A DNA stretch of 64,000 nucleotides from Uranotaenia lowii (GCF_029784155.1 NC_073691.1:49458490-49522489); one strand, 5' to 3'. Shown: positions 48,341 to 60,643, counted from the first letter of the stretch. Notes: generated from the sequence alone by a model not told the origin. Program-made: numbers and translations.

Positions 48341-51300
48341 TAATTTTAAAAAGGATTAAATGCATTTCAAAGATTTTGGTTCCCTATAATCACAATCGTA
48401 ATTGTAAAAAAAAATAAAAAAAATCCCTGAAATAAAGGAAAACATTCGGTTCAAAAATCATTTAAAATTTAAACGAAAACCCAGCAAACATGAAATCGTA
48501 TCAGAAATGATAACTTAAGTCGTTTACAGTGGTGTTGCAAATCGAAATCCAACAGCTTAATGAAAAGATCGTATAAACTGTCGTCTGAAGTTAGTTTAAA
48601 TCGCATGTGATAGAAAGTCCGCCATGTTTGTAAATTTTGAAGTGAGAAAATAATCGTCATTGGAATTGAGTAATATTGATCTATGAGAGAACTGGAAAAA
48701 ACTGTCGCTGGCAACGATTTAAAGGCTATGAGAGCAAAATTTTTACGCTCTCTGGCATTCCTCTGATGGGCGCGAATAAGGTATCCGATAACGCCAAATT
48801 GGTGTAGTTTTGGTCGTTTTAGAAACAAATGAAATTTATGTATGTATATTGTCTCCACTTCGATAGGAAAATGTTGTTTTTTCGACTTTTATACAACAGT
48901 TCTATAATGTATATGGAACGTATATTAAAACAGCATAAGAATATAGCTACAAAAATGTTTGCTGGAAAACTGTATTTGAAATCATCGTTTAAATTTGATT
49001 TCACATTTCCTTCAACATTCGGTTCATTTATTTCGAAACTCATACGCATTTTTTATATTTAGTTAATATTTTTACGAACATGAAAAAGAAAAATAAACAA
49101 ATCATTTTGAATTTTTGTTTCTTATTCAGATTCGAAGTTCAAGAACTTTACTTTAAATTCAAACATAACGAAGCTTCAAAACGGCGATACAGATTCATCA
49201 TTCGAAATTTTTATTTTTATTTAGATTTGCAAGTCGAATTAGAAAAACATAATTGAAATGAAGAATAATGATGAATACCCAAAACATCTGACTAATCATT
49301 ATGGTATCTGAAACTGATTTTAATTCTTGGCTCATATTTCTAAATTCAGAAACCGTTTCAATGTACATTTCAGAAAAAGTACTGCGGTTCCGGAAAAGAA
49401 TGAAAAAACAAATTTAGAAATGAGGTTAAAAATTCAGATTCAGAATATGCATAGTTCAAAACTCAGATTCAGATTCAGCTCGTGAATAAATGCCACAATC
49501 TGAATGAAATTATCAAGATAAATATATTTTGGTAAGGAATTTAGATTGCAAGAGATCGCAGGCTTATAACTCAGATTGTAAGCTCGATTTTAAAAATTTA
49601 ACCAAAGTCAGTTCGTTTGCACAATCCAGCTGAAAATAACAAGAAATAGGCAGAATTTGGGTTCATGTTACAAGTTTTGTCTTCTGTAAAATTTATTCAA
49701 AAAAATAAATTCAAGCTAGATTTTTTAAAATAACTAAAACCATTTTGAGAGCCTGAAATACGATTCAAAATCTGGATATGATTTTCGATAAAAAAAATCT
49801 TGATTCAAATGTTTTTCTTTTTGATTTTTGTTGAAAAGTTCATGGATTTTTGTCGAATTTTCCTGGTTATTTCCAGGGTTTTGGTTTGAAGATTTAGAAC
49901 TAGAATGCCCAAATTTTGCTAGGTTTTAAATAAAAAAAGACAGGATTTTTCCAGCCCGGATAAGTGCGGGAGAACGTTTGGCAATCTTAAGCTATGATCA
50001 CCAGATTTTAAAGCCATATTTTAGATGAACGTAAATTTCCTATTGTGTTACTTAAGGATTCTTTGTACAATTCCTAATCATTATTTGAAAGATTTAAGGA
50101 TGTTTTTTCAAAAGTTTCTATTTAGCATGAAAAACTATTTATGTAAGTGAACTTGAAATGAATAATCAAATCGTATTAAAAAAAAATAGTATTTATGCAT
50201 AATTTGAGCAAAAATTTCATAGAAAAAATATGCTAACCAATCCCTGAAGATGCTCAGTTTAATAAAAATATTGATTGAAGAAAAAATCTTTCGTATTTTT
50301 CCTGTTTTTTAGTGATAATTGATTTAGCTAATATATTTTCTGAAAGTACGATGTCATCAGTTGGTAATATTCTGAAGACTCGAAAATAAACATGTTAGAA
50401 ATCCTAAGCCTTTAATTCGTATTCTTGATACAAATTTTTTTTTTTATTTTTTGGCTGTTCAAACGAAATAAGGGTAATCAACCCCTGGGTTATGTAGATT
50501 TTGTTTCCATTTACATTTGTTGATTTCTTTTTTCTGATGAGTATGCACTCTTTACCTTCCGGAAGGATTTCCCTTCCTCAAAATGCCGCTGGTATGTGGA
50601 ATTGCTGCTTATGATGGATTGCCTCCGGAAGTATTTTTGTTTTTGTTGATATTTTTCCTCCCTTCTTCCTTTTTCAAGCATAGGTAGGCGAAATGGAAAC
50701 AAACCAAAGGAAGGTAACTGTTGAGCAATTTTGGCTTCAATCATTTTTTTCTTGTGGGTTCCGTTTTGCTTCATTGCAGGACGAATGTAATCAGTTGCAG
50801 CCAGGGCATGACTAGGGCAGATTTGTTCCAATCCCGAATATATGAGATGGTAAATGTAAAATAATAGAACGGCAAATTGCTTCTGTGAGATATGTCAGTC
50901 AGTGGTCCGGAAATTTGCATACAGTAATAATGTTGGATACGAAAAGTACAAACTAAGCAGAAGAAAATTGGATCTGCCATTTTCTGCCTTTCTGACACGT
51001 GAGATTTACCTGAAATGAAATTTGTAGAAATTGTCTACTGACTATGATAAGGAAAAATTAAAAACATTCAAAAATTTGTTGGAGGAACCAGTAGAAGCTA
51101 AATTCGCAAGGAGTTGTCCAATCTCATAAAAATATTCCAAAATTCTCGCCAGAGCAATGAATGATAATTCCCCATAAAACTCTCAATTTAATCCAATTTT
51201 GCTAAAAAGCCAGTCTCATAAATTGCATTAAGCCTTCTGCCAGTCCACCAACTTCCGAAGGAAAATGGAGAGGTTACAAACATTTTAATGACTCTAATAA

Positions 51301-52479
51301 GCAATAATTCGTATATCGCTTCGGGCGTAAAAATTCAAACCCAACCAGGCAGCAGCCGCATTACTTTGTCGTAAGTAGCTAAAAGAAAAACGCTAAGGCT
51401 GCCAAAAAGGATTAATTTTCCATCTTAAAACCCCTTTTGCCCCGGTGTGGTGCCACACCTTCACCTCTGAAGGAGGAGTTTAATCAAAATTACCCTTCCG
51501 CGAAAAGTTGTTGCCATATGCCCCCAGGTTCCGGGAATGCGTCAATCCCAGGATCTCGCTAGGTACCAGCATCAGAAGGAGCTAGTTTTACTTTTTTTCT
51601 GCTGCCATTCATTCAAACCTCACGGTTGACTGCCTTCAACCCTTTTCATTTGGAATTCGGGGTGCTGTTGCCGATCGTAAAGTGGCATTAGTGAAGAAAC
51701 CACCACCCGGAACAAACCCGGGAGAAAAGTATCAAACAAAACCTAAGGACGTACAACGGGGAGATGCGATTATTATTTACGACTTCGCTGTGACTGGGAT
51801 GGACTGCTGGAATTGCCTGTCACAGATCCTTGTCGGATTTGGTGTTGGGTGACTGTTTTTCGCCTAAAGGTGATTTTTCGGAAAATTCAGATTATACATT
51901 ATTTAAAAAAAATAATCTCAGAACGTTCTTTGAGGGATTTGTATGAAAAAAAAAAAACAAGTTGAAGATCCATGAGTAATGACCAATGTTAAATTGGAGC
52001 ATCTTTGAACTGTAAGAGGAATTTTAAGCATTTCAACAAGCTCCAGAGGACATTTTGCAAAGTCGCTCATCAATATAAGATCGCGTATCCCATAAATAGA
52101 ACCACCATCTAGTTTTACTAAAGTTCCATATTAGTTTGTTGAAGCAATGGAAGATGTTGGTGATTCCTCAAAGATCGATTGCATAGAACATATGTAGCTT
52201 ATTTTCGATGGCTAAACAAACTAGATCATGGTAAATACCTCGGATATCCAAACAACAAGAGGAGGCTGTTTTCGAATGTGTCTATGTCAATACTGAGATC
52301 AAGGACTGCGGCCTCAGCGATTGATTCCACAAAACAGAATAATCTATACGTTTAAAGATGTCCTGCAAGGAAAGCTCGAAACAATAAATGATACTAGCTA
52401 AATAGAAGCGATTAAGAGTCATCGTTAAGTCTATCTTCAGTTAAAGTATAGTTAATTTATGTTATTTAAATAGTATTCC
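48341..52479. other. Long stretch without supported genes
   Basis: 48341-50500 is AT-rich with words such as AATTCAGATTCAGAT repeated loosely around 49120-49560. 50500-51880 is of near-even composition and host-like (possible intronic or intergenic unique DNA). The 129-residue frame at 48469-48858 (minus) has no recognisable domain. 51880-52479 may include the decayed 3' end of LINE 3, but cannot be read. Confidence 0.35.
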
Positions 52480-52896
52480 GTCTATCAACATAAAGCAACG
52501 TTCTGGCGAACTTGAAGCTATCTAGTCTGTGAAGTGGCAACCGTTTTCGTAACTGGGTAAACGGAACGGATCTTGCCAGTTCAAGTGTCGCAGGGCATAT
52601 CGTATGAGGCGCCGCTGTTAGCCTCTATTCGCTTGGATCAGATCTGATGGAATGGGCACCAAACATCTGATACATACTCAAGAATCGAGTACTACTAGGA
52701 TTTTTAGACACTACACGTCTTTAAAATACTTGGTAAGGCGATACGAAAAGTCAAGACTCCTGGAAGATTTTTCGACAACGTCATTCGTACGAGTCTTGAA
52801 CTCCAGCCGTTGGTCAAGGATAACGCCAAGATCGTTGATGTGGTCTGCTCGAGAAATTATGTTGTTTCCGAGAGTGTACTGCACATAAAGAGGGTT

Positions 52897-53357
52897 CTAT
52901 TTGCGAGAAAATGATATAACCGCACATTTACTGCGATTCAAAGGCAGACAGTTGGTGGCACAACAAAAGTGAACGTGTTGAACTGACGTTACAAAGTCAT
53001 CGATGCATTCTTGGCTTGTGGTGCTGTGGAAAAATTTGAGGTCATCAGCATAAGCGAGTTTTGAACCGCCTAAGAGAGAAAGTACATCGTTAAAATATGT
53101 AACAAAAGTCATAGTTCTCAAATGGTTTCCTTGAGGTACGCCAGAGGAGCAAAGAATTGCCTTGAGAAGTGATTTCCAGCTTTAACAGAGAGCTTTCGTC
53201 CCGTTAAGTAGCTTAGAAACCAGTCCAATAGGGATACACAGAAACCTAAGCGTTCGAGCTTAGCGATTTGAATATCGTGATTCACTTTATCGAAGGCAGC
53301 AAAAAGATCTGTATAGATTTCATCAGCTTGAGTCTTCACGGCAAAGCTATCTGGCAC
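52897..53357 (-). pseudogene. LINE 3 reverse transcriptase core
   Basis: Two overlapping minus frames. 53357-53118 holds TDLFAAFDKVNHDIQIAKLE (first catalytic aspartate) and LSYLTGRKLSVKAG. 53121-52897 holds KLAYADDLKFFHS (the YADD catalytic box) and LNRSKCAVISFSRK. A frame change falls in the GVPQG motif between them (about 53120-53145). Fits the Jockey superfamily; I cannot name the clade. Confidence 0.8.
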
Positions 53358-53701
53358 AAAGGTTGTGAAGGTTAATAAATAATTAGAAGTAATAATAATA
53401 ATAATAATTAGAATCTCAATGGCATGAGCTCGTGTTGGTCGTTGAAGAAGAACTGTTTGCAGGACGAGAAGATAAGATCCAGAACAACCAATTCGATCAA
53501 TTTGGCTGCATCGTCGATTAGAATACCATTAACGGAGGAATGTAGTGGTGAGACATTTCTCACAGCCATATTCAGTTGTTCTGGAAAAATGGGCCCAGAT
53601 GTAAAAATGCTAGAAAACTTTTCGGCAAAAAACGGTAGATTCCGAGATCAGTGTTCGCTGTATAGCCGTCCAAGAACATTCGAGACGTAAGCCCAGATTC
53701 C

Positions 53702-54735
53702 TTATGCTGATTTTTGTCGTTTTCCAGAAAGATTTTGTATTTGTCTTGAAATTGCGCTGAAGTCGATGAAGATAGCTCGGATAAAAACGCTTACTGCGTT
53801 TTTTTTGTACGCTGAGCTCAGTTTCCAGTACTCTTCCTTAGTGTGGAAGGACTTGTGCTTATTGTAGTTCCAAAGCGCACACTTCTTAGCCGTCTTCAGT
53901 TGTAGTTGATCAGTGACACAGGGGGGGCATGAATTGGTAGCTACGCACCATTTCAGCACATGGCTGTCAATTATGAAGTTGAGTATGTTGGAAAAAGACA
54001 CCACTCGATGGAATTCAGGACAAGATGAATAGCTTCAAAGTCAACGTTCTTGAAGTCGTGGTAGGAGAACGCTGTTTCCTTAACCGGAGCATTAGATCTG
54101 GAGACATCAAATTAGACCTTTTAGGCTTGGTGATGAGAAACTGCTTTAACAAGGGGAGCGAGAGCTATATCGATCGTTGGATTCCCGAACCATTCAATTA
54201 TAAAGCAGAGGTTGTTGTCGTTTTCGAAGCTGTTGATCTAACGTAGAGTCGCGGTACTCATAGAGTCTACAAATATGTTGGAAGACGCCAAGAAAGTAGA
54301 ACGCATAGGATCCGGAAATCAAAAGTCACCTCGGGAGGGGCACCATTTCAAGCCAGGCATGTTGAAGTCGCCGATGAGAAGTAGTCTTCGGGAAAGTAGA
54401 TAGAGCTTACTTTGGAGATGCAGCGCAAAAAAGACTCAGCTACAACCAGGTCACCAGAACGATCAGGAGGCACGTACACTACTGTCTTCGATAAACTGAT
54501 CTGTCTGGATATTGACAGCAACTCCGCCTCTAGTAGGCTTCTTGCTATTCTGTAGGGTTCGATCGCAACGGAACACTGTACATATAATCTTGACCGATAA
54601 TCTTACTGGTTAAGGTCCAGTCGTTCAGCCATGTTTTTGTGAAGGCGATGATTTCATAGCAGGAACACGACGTGGCAAGGAGGTAATCAACCAAATAGGA
54701 ATTAACACCACCGATGTTTTTTTTTATTTTTTTTT
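53702..54735 (-). pseudogene. LINE 3 endonuclease and linker remnants
   Basis: The minus frame 54748-54545 reads NIGGVNSYLVDYLLATSCSC and EIIAFTKTWLNDWTL, the start of an apurinic-type endonuclease (the catalytic glutamate of ETWL is lysine here, KTWL). About 54300-54530 continues with VNIQTDQF and VVYVPPDRSGDLVVAESF after frame changes. 54004-53702 is the linker before reverse transcriptase (VATNSCPPCVTDQLQLKTAK). Multiple frame changes and a changed catalytic residue make it dead. Confidence 0.65.
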
Positions 54736-55969
54736 TTAAAACGAACACTCACATATAGGATCTCAGTGAAACTTCATGTTTCTTTGAAGAGATCTAAATT
54801 CTACTTAAGACTAAGCGTACATCTTTCAAGGATATAATGGATAGCATTTTACTAATGCTAACACCACCAACCCATAGAAAGAGTACTATGTTTGCCGTGA
54901 CCAAGACTTGATCTCATGACCTCTGGCTTAGAAGACTTGAACGCTATCCTCTGTAATGTGATAGTAAACGTTGATCGGATCAGATGTATCGGATGCAGAA
55001 CACGAAAGACAATCCCTGGAAATGCAAATTCCATCAAGCGAAGAAGGACAGTCGATAATAGCGTACTTGCCTGAAAGCGCAGGCTGGAGAAACCCTTCAG
55101 CACATACGAACTCAGGGCCTGGACGACTGTTGTCGCTGGCAGGAAACAGCGTGACTGAGCCGAAGAGCTCAAGGGTCTCCGTAGTGCCTGATACGTTGCG
55201 TCTCGATGCTGGAAGTCAAGTAGATGTAGCCAAGTCTGGATGATTTTACGGATTTGATCTCTGATGAATTGAAAACCGGATAGGTGAGGAAGATGTTCTC
55301 ATCGTAATGGGGTACTTGCCTGTGAGAGCGGTCTGGATAACCCCCTTGCCTCCAATAATTATTTACTATGTTAAATACATGATGCCACGCGCCGGATTAC
55401 AAACTGGAAAAATTGCGGTTAGCCGAGATTTGTTCAATTTGTTGCTCGATTGCTTCTTTCCTACATTTCCTAAATATATCGCATCAGAATGGTCACTCAA
55501 ATAATAAAATTACTTTTTGAAAAAAAAAACGTGCTCGGCTTGGGGATCGAACAACTACCTTAGTGGTGGCTACAAGCTACGATAAGACTACTTTTAGATG
55601 TTGTTCTAACTAAAACAAAACTCGAAGTGGTGATTTGATTTCGTAGCCTACCAGACAGCCAGCCAGCCAGTATGCCTCTCAATGCACTTTTGTGACTTAG
55701 GAGTCCCGATTAAATAAAATACTGTTGTGCCCTTATGTAACTTATGTCTCTTACAACGTACATATAAATTACTTTTGCAACCTTCAAGTTCATCAATGAG
55801 TTCATATAGTACACTAAAGGAAATTGGGCCACTGTTTCTCTTTGTCAGCCAATATGTAACTTTCATTAAAGTAAATGTGTGAATCTTGGTTGCTTGGGCA
55901 GGTCTCAACGTCAGTGTTGGAAAAACCAGGTCGATGAAAATCAACACATAAAATTCTCTAAATTTCATG
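54736..55969. other. Unassigned stretch, possibly more retrotransposon debris
   Basis: Near-even composition with broken frames on both strands. On the minus strand, the phrases ALSGKYAI (about 55060-55090) and ALTGKYPI (about 55310-55335) are diverged copies of one motif, in the order expected of a LINE ORF1 upstream of LINE 3, but I cannot confirm this. Tandem AGCC units occur at 55658-55668. Confidence 0.35.
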
Positions 55970-56440
55970 GAAGCTGGGCAACAGTTTGAGAAAGTGGAAT
56001 GTTTCCCGTATCTTGGCGGCCAGATTACGGAAGCGGAATTTGGCGCACATATGCGGTGACACAGAAAAAACTACACATATTTGTGAATCGCTGCCTGCGG
56101 AATATAATCCGCGCTTGGGGCCTGACAACTGGATCTCAAACGTGGAACTACATCGCCGGTGTCATCGAAAGGCGCTAGAAATCGAGATTCGAGAGCGTAA
56201 GTGGAGATGGATTGGGCACACGTTGTGAAGGGATGAGAACGATATTTGTAGAAAAGCATCGAAGAAGAAGCAGTCTTAGAAACTCATGGCGGTGTAGTAT
56301 AGCCGCTGAAATGCACACAGTTGGAGAGAACATTAGCAGGCAGCTAATGAAGACGCTGGCTCCTGATCTCCAGCAGGAGAAATCTTCAATTTTGGCAGTA
56401 TGCGTAAAACAATTAGCTCCGGACCCTCAGATATGGCCGG
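55970..56440 (+). pseudogene. RTE-like LINE, C-terminal fragment
   Basis: Plus-strand frames give ECFPYLGGQIT, then DNWISNVELHRRCHRKALEI and RERKWRWIGHTL, then RNSWRCSIAAEM and LMKTLAPDLQQ after frame changes. The RKWRWIGHTL segment followed by an RNSWRR-like block is the familiar C-terminal region of RTE-clade elements. Only this 3' end remains, as expected for 5'-truncated insertions. It points opposite to the other LINEs here. Confidence 0.65.
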
Positions 56441-56873
56441 TTGAGAGACTGATGTCATACGAGACCCTGGACCTTCTTTTAGCTCGTTCAGTGACTACGA
56501 CTTTTTCTTTCTCCGGATCCGTATCCGTAGATCGCATATGATCTGCGTGATTTCATCGATTCAAGTACGACACAAATGGTTCATGTGACACATCTTTGCA
56601 TTTTCTACTTCTTCGAACTCTTAACTTTTTGAACCTGGGGCTGAAGTTTACACACTTGAAGTTTACACACTCCTCTGACAGCTCTTGCTTCATTAAAATT
56701 CTTATCCTTTGTCAGAGTTATGTCGATGAGGTCAAAAGCCATAACTGATGAATTGGTCCTCTATGTATAGGAAACTAGCATGGTTATCAGCCGATATGTG
56801 TTCCGTAATTCGGAACTGTTTCGCTCTACCTCTAAGGCTCCATGCCACTTCTCCATATGGTATTTTCGACAGG
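56441..56873. other. Unassigned spacer
   Basis: No gene supported. Short direct repeat GAAGTTTACACACT occurs twice at about 56645-56675. Confidence 0.4.
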
Positions 56874-57722
56874 GGCCGAATATTCGGCCGAAGGCTGATA
56901 GGCTGCAAGATGTTAGGCCGAAGGTCGCCAGGCCGAATGGGTTGAAAGGCCAACGGATGTTCGGCCGAATAGGACAATATGCCGAATAGGACATTAGGCT
57001 GAAGTTTATTTGGCCGAATATTATTTGGCCGAACGGATATTAAGCGAATGGACATTAGGCCGAATGGACGATAGGCCAAACAGTCATCTGGCAGAATGGT
57101 CATTTGGCCGAATGGTCATCTGGCCGAATGGTCAATAGGCCGAAAGGTCATAAGACCGAAAGGTCGTAAGGCCGAATGTTTGTAAAGCCGAATGGATTCT
57201 AGGCCGAAAGATCGTTAGGCCGAATGGTCATAACGCCGAATGGTCGTAAGGCCGAATGGTTGTCAGGCTGAATGGTCATTGGGCCGAATTTATGCTAGGC
57301 CTATAAGACATATTATTGCTTCTGGATGCAAGGCCGAATGGATGCAAGGCCGGATTCGACCATTCGGCTTTGAGACCATTCGGCCTATCGTCCATGAGAC
57401 TTTACGACCATTCAGTCTGATAACCATTCGGCCTTGTGACCTTTCGGCCTAGTGACCATTCGACCGAACATCCTTACGGCCTTGCGTCCTTTCGGCCTTG
57501 CGTCCTTTCGGCCTTGCGTCCTTTCGGCCTTGCGTCCTTTCGGCCTTGCGTCCTTTCGGCCTTGCGTCCTTTCGGCCTTGCGTCCTTTCAGCCTAACAGC
57601 ATTCGGCTGGATTACCGTCGGCCGAATAACCCGTTCGGCCTAGTGTCCTGTTCGGCCAGATAGCCCATTCGGCCTAACGTCCATCGGCTGAATTAACTTC
57701 GGCCGAATGGCTTTCGGCCGAA
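56874..57722. repeat. 16-bp GGCCGAAT minisatellite that switches orientation
   Basis: From 56874 to about 57356 the plus strand carries some 28 degenerate units like AGGCCGAATGGTCATA. From about 57356 to 57690 the same unit appears in reverse complement (TTCGGCCTTGCGTCCT), including seven near-identical copies in a row at 57479-57590. A few plus-oriented units close the array. Open frames within it, rich in RPFGL or RPN, are repeat artefacts. Confidence 0.9.
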
Positions 57723-58014
57723 TGACTCAGCCTAATTTTCGACAAAACTAAGGCAGTTCGGCATTATTTTTATTTTTTTTTCGGCATTTTACATCCATTC
57801 CAATGCGCTCTAAATCTTAAGCGTTTGTTGACGAGGTATTTCAGCTGCTGTTTTGACGATGTCGTGTATCCTCTAACAGTTGTCTCCATGCAGCTTTTAT
57901 CTTGGTCATGACTCATGAGTAGTATTTCGGTGTTTTTGTGGGCTTTCATGAGAATTTTGTAGAGTCTCATGACCTATTTCTTAAAAATTTGCTGAAATCG
58001 ACACTGGGAAGGAA
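57723..58014. other. Short spacer
   Basis: No gene or element identified between the minisatellite and the mariner. Confidence 0.4.
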
Positions 58015-59239
58015 TAAAGGGTGATACGGTCAAAATTTGGCCAAGGGAAAACGCGTGTAAATCGGTGATATCGTTTATATAAAAAATCAAATTCAATTTC
58101 TTTTTCAAGTTTAATTAGTATAAAATTCAGGAAAAATATTCAGTTATCCTTCCGCTTTTCCAAATCCGAATTGCCGGGCCTTTCGCTTAACCACTGCCAT
58201 CAAATTTTGTACAGCCACCTTTTTTTGGTCTTCTTTAGATTCCGCTTGCCAATAGCCCAGTATTTCTCAATTAGGCGAAGCTCGGTCGTGTTGGGAGGGT
58301 TCTTGTCCTTGGGAACCACTTGCACGTTGTTGGCGGCGTACCAGTCCATGGCCTTTTGACCGTAATGGCAAGATGCCAAATCAGGCCAAAACAGTACGGA
58401 ACGACCGTGTTTCTTCAGGAAAGGCCGCAGACGTTTATTCAAACACTCTTTCACGTAAATTTCTTGGTTGACAGTCCCGGAAGCTATGAAAATGCTGCTT
58501 ATCAAGCCACAGGTACAGATGGCTTGCCAAACCAGATATTTCTTCGCAAACTTTGACAGTTTCATGCGCTTGAAAATATCTGCTACCTTTCCCCTTTCTT
58601 TTGCCGTATAAAACTCCTGTCCCGGAAGCTGCTTGTAGTCGGCTTTGACGTAGGTTTCGTCGTCCATTACCACGCAGTCAAACTTCGTCAGCATCGTCGA
58701 GTACAGCCTCCGGGATCGTGCTTTGGCCGTCGTTTTGTTTATCATCGCGATTTGGAGTCACTACCTTCTTGTAAGTCGATAGTCCGGCTCGTTTTTTTGG
58801 CTCGATGCACGGTTGTAGACGATACACCCAGCTTATTTGCGGCATCTCGGGGAGAGAGGTTAGGGTTTCGCTTGAAACTACCGGCAGTTCTCTTTGTCGT
58901 CTCAGCGGCTTCCGGTGTTTGATTTCCCCCCGATCCAGACTTCCTGGCTGTTGACAAACGTTCCCCAAACACTTTAATTTCATTTGTAACGGTTGATTTG
59001 GCAACTTTAAGCGATTTTACCAGCTTTGCGAGTAGCTCGGATTTTCGCGATTCGCGAGCAAAATTTCGATATGCTGCTCTTCTTCCTTGGACGGCATTTT
59101 GACAACTGAAGAGTGAATTCCAAAATCAAAATAGGGGCAACATTCTACACACAAACCTTCAAAATGAGGGGTGTTCAGGTTTTTTAAATGCAAAATTGAA
59201 AGAAATACGTCAAGTTGATATTGACCGTATCACCCTTTA
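58015..59239 (-). mobile_element. Second DD37E mariner element
   Basis: TA at 58015-58016 and 59238-59239 brackets terminal inverted repeats beginning AAGGGTGATACGGTCAA and ending TTGACCGTATCACCCTT (17-18 matching bases). The transposase gene is in minus orientation. The repeats differ entirely from those of the mariner at 43118-44413, so this is a distinct lineage of the same family. Confidence 0.9.
58144..59097 (-). pseudogene. Mariner DD37E transposase, several frameshifts
   Basis: ATG at 59097 starts PSKEEEQHIEILLANRE; other frames then carry LVKSLKVAKSTVTNEIKVFG (DNA-binding region), NPNLSPRDAANKLGVSSTTV and LSTYKKVVTPNRD. From 58745 one long frame holds the catalytic core: MDDETYVKAD, FWPDLASCHYG and LRLIEKYWAI, with 37 residues between the second Asp and Glu. 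A last frame change near 58220, in an A run, leads to the C-terminus MAVVKRKARQFGFGKAEG and stop at 58144-58146. At least four frame changes; catalytic residues kept. Confidence 0.85.
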
Positions 59240-60301
59240 TTTACAGACAAACCGCTGTACAGCGAAGAGTTTATCGGTAGAAAACACGATATTCTCCCAA
59301 TCGGACCAAATCAGTTGAGCCTTCTCTCTTCTCACCCATTATTGCTTTTGTCCTAGCTGCAGATCTTCAAACCTTTGAAGATGCCTAAAGGGCCTAAAGG
59401 GTGCCTCGCGAAGTATTGCATGACTGCTTTTCGTGCAATACTTCGCGAGGCTCCAGCAGTGATGTCAATTTAATTTCTTGTTTATCAGTACGAAAAGACA
59501 AACCCCTGTTAAACAGCTAATAACTTTTTTGCCTAATAAGATACGAAGATGCGGCCTTCAACAAAGTTGTTCAGCGGAAAATTTACTTAAGGGAATTTAT
59601 AAATGGGCACAAAAACCATCAGCTGGCTCGGTTCTACAGAAGAAACTAAAATGATGTTGAATTTTTAGTACAAAATATTCAATTTTCCCATACAAACAAA
59701 AAGGTTCAAATTAACTCATGTAAACGTTACTTAAAAATTCTGCTAAAAATCATAAATGAGTTTGGGAACAAGACGAAGCTTTTTAGACCCCAGGGTTTGA
59801 GAAATTCAAAAATGACCCCAAATTGACTCAGTCTATTGGACAGCTCACAAAATATGTCTTTCAGTCGTTTCCCAGCCTGGAACGAGGCAATCAAGTGTTT
59901 CTAAGGTCAAGACCGTGAATTTGCATATCAGCCTAATGAAATGTGCGCGTTTTTGTAAGTAAAAAAGCAACTATCTACTACAGATATCATGAATGTTCAG
60001 TTTTTCCCGGGAATTTACCACATCTTAGCATTCTTCCCTATACAATTTTTAGTACATATTGTCTTAAAAATCCCTTTCATTTTGGTTAGTTCAAATTCTG
60101 CGTTGCCCAGGTCAAAACGAGTTAGTATTGCGTTTGGACACCCTATGGAAGACTTTGGAACGCTTTTTTTGTTCATCAATAGCTACTACTGGCAGATGTT
60201 TCAAGCCTCATAATAACTACCAAAACATTGTGCCAGATTCGAATAAGAACGTTAAATTCTTCCAAAATGAGTTATTATAAAATCGGCCTCTTAAACCGCC
60301 T
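59240..60301. other. Non-coding stretch
   Basis: No gene supported. It holds the small hairpin listed at 59403-59451. The frame at 59989-60213 has hydrophobic segments but no recognisable family. Confidence 0.35.
59403..59451. repeat. Perfect 18-bp hairpin
   Basis: GCCTCGCGAAGTATTGCA (59403-59420) and its exact reverse complement (59434-59451) with a 13-base loop. GC-rich in AT-rich surroundings. Function unknown. Confidence 0.85.
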
Positions 60302-60643
60302 ATCGAGCGGACCTCAAATCTTCGTCTTTTTTGCTAGAACAAAACCGTATCATTTCTTACCGAAATTTGCCTTCGGTTGTTGTTTTTGTGAAGAACGTAG
60401 TAAGGAGATTTTCCCGAAAGTTATTTATCGGATGGTTGAGTTATGCAGCGGTATGTTCGTCTCGAAACCACATAAAGTTTCGAGACGAACATACCGCTGC
60501 ATAACTCAACCATCCGATAAATAACTTTCGGGAAAATCCCCTTACTACGTTCTTCACAAAAACAACAACCGAAGGCAAATTTCGGTAAGAAATGATACGG
60601 TTTTGTTCTATCAAAAAAGACGAAGATTTGAGGTCCGCTCGAT
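60302..60643. repeat. Near-perfect palindrome, 167-bp arms
   Basis: Arms 60302-60468 and 60477-60643 are reverse complements with about two mismatches, around the 8-base loop CACATAAA. A transcript would form a very long hairpin. There are no terminal motifs or target duplications like those of the foldback transposons here, and beyond the arms only a short CGCCT/AGGCG pairing continues. Origin as inverted duplication, hairpin RNA locus or unknown element is open. Confidence 0.92.

Larger units (their letters stand above)
52480..54735 (-). mobile_element. LINE 3: Jockey-like non-LTR retrotransposon, decayed
   Basis: Minus-strand order: endonuclease start at about 54735-54545, more endonuclease to about 54000, linker (54004-53702), reverse transcriptase (53357-52897) and a C-terminal region (about 52680-52500, RYALRHLNWQDPFRLPSYEN by frame-tolerant reading). 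All parts are frame-shifted relative to each other. An A-rich tract (minus strand) at 54717-54735 precedes the first readable codons, so the 5' end is truncated or joined to another polyadenylated piece. An AAT microsatellite at about 53390-53410 lies in the middle. Confidence 0.75.

Noticed and set aside
48469..48858. 129-residue minus frame as a transposase fragment
   Set aside because: I could not match any catalytic or DNA-binding motif.
57240..57663. Frames rich in RPFGLASFRP
   Set aside because: Artefacts of the 16-bp GGCCGAAT minisatellite.
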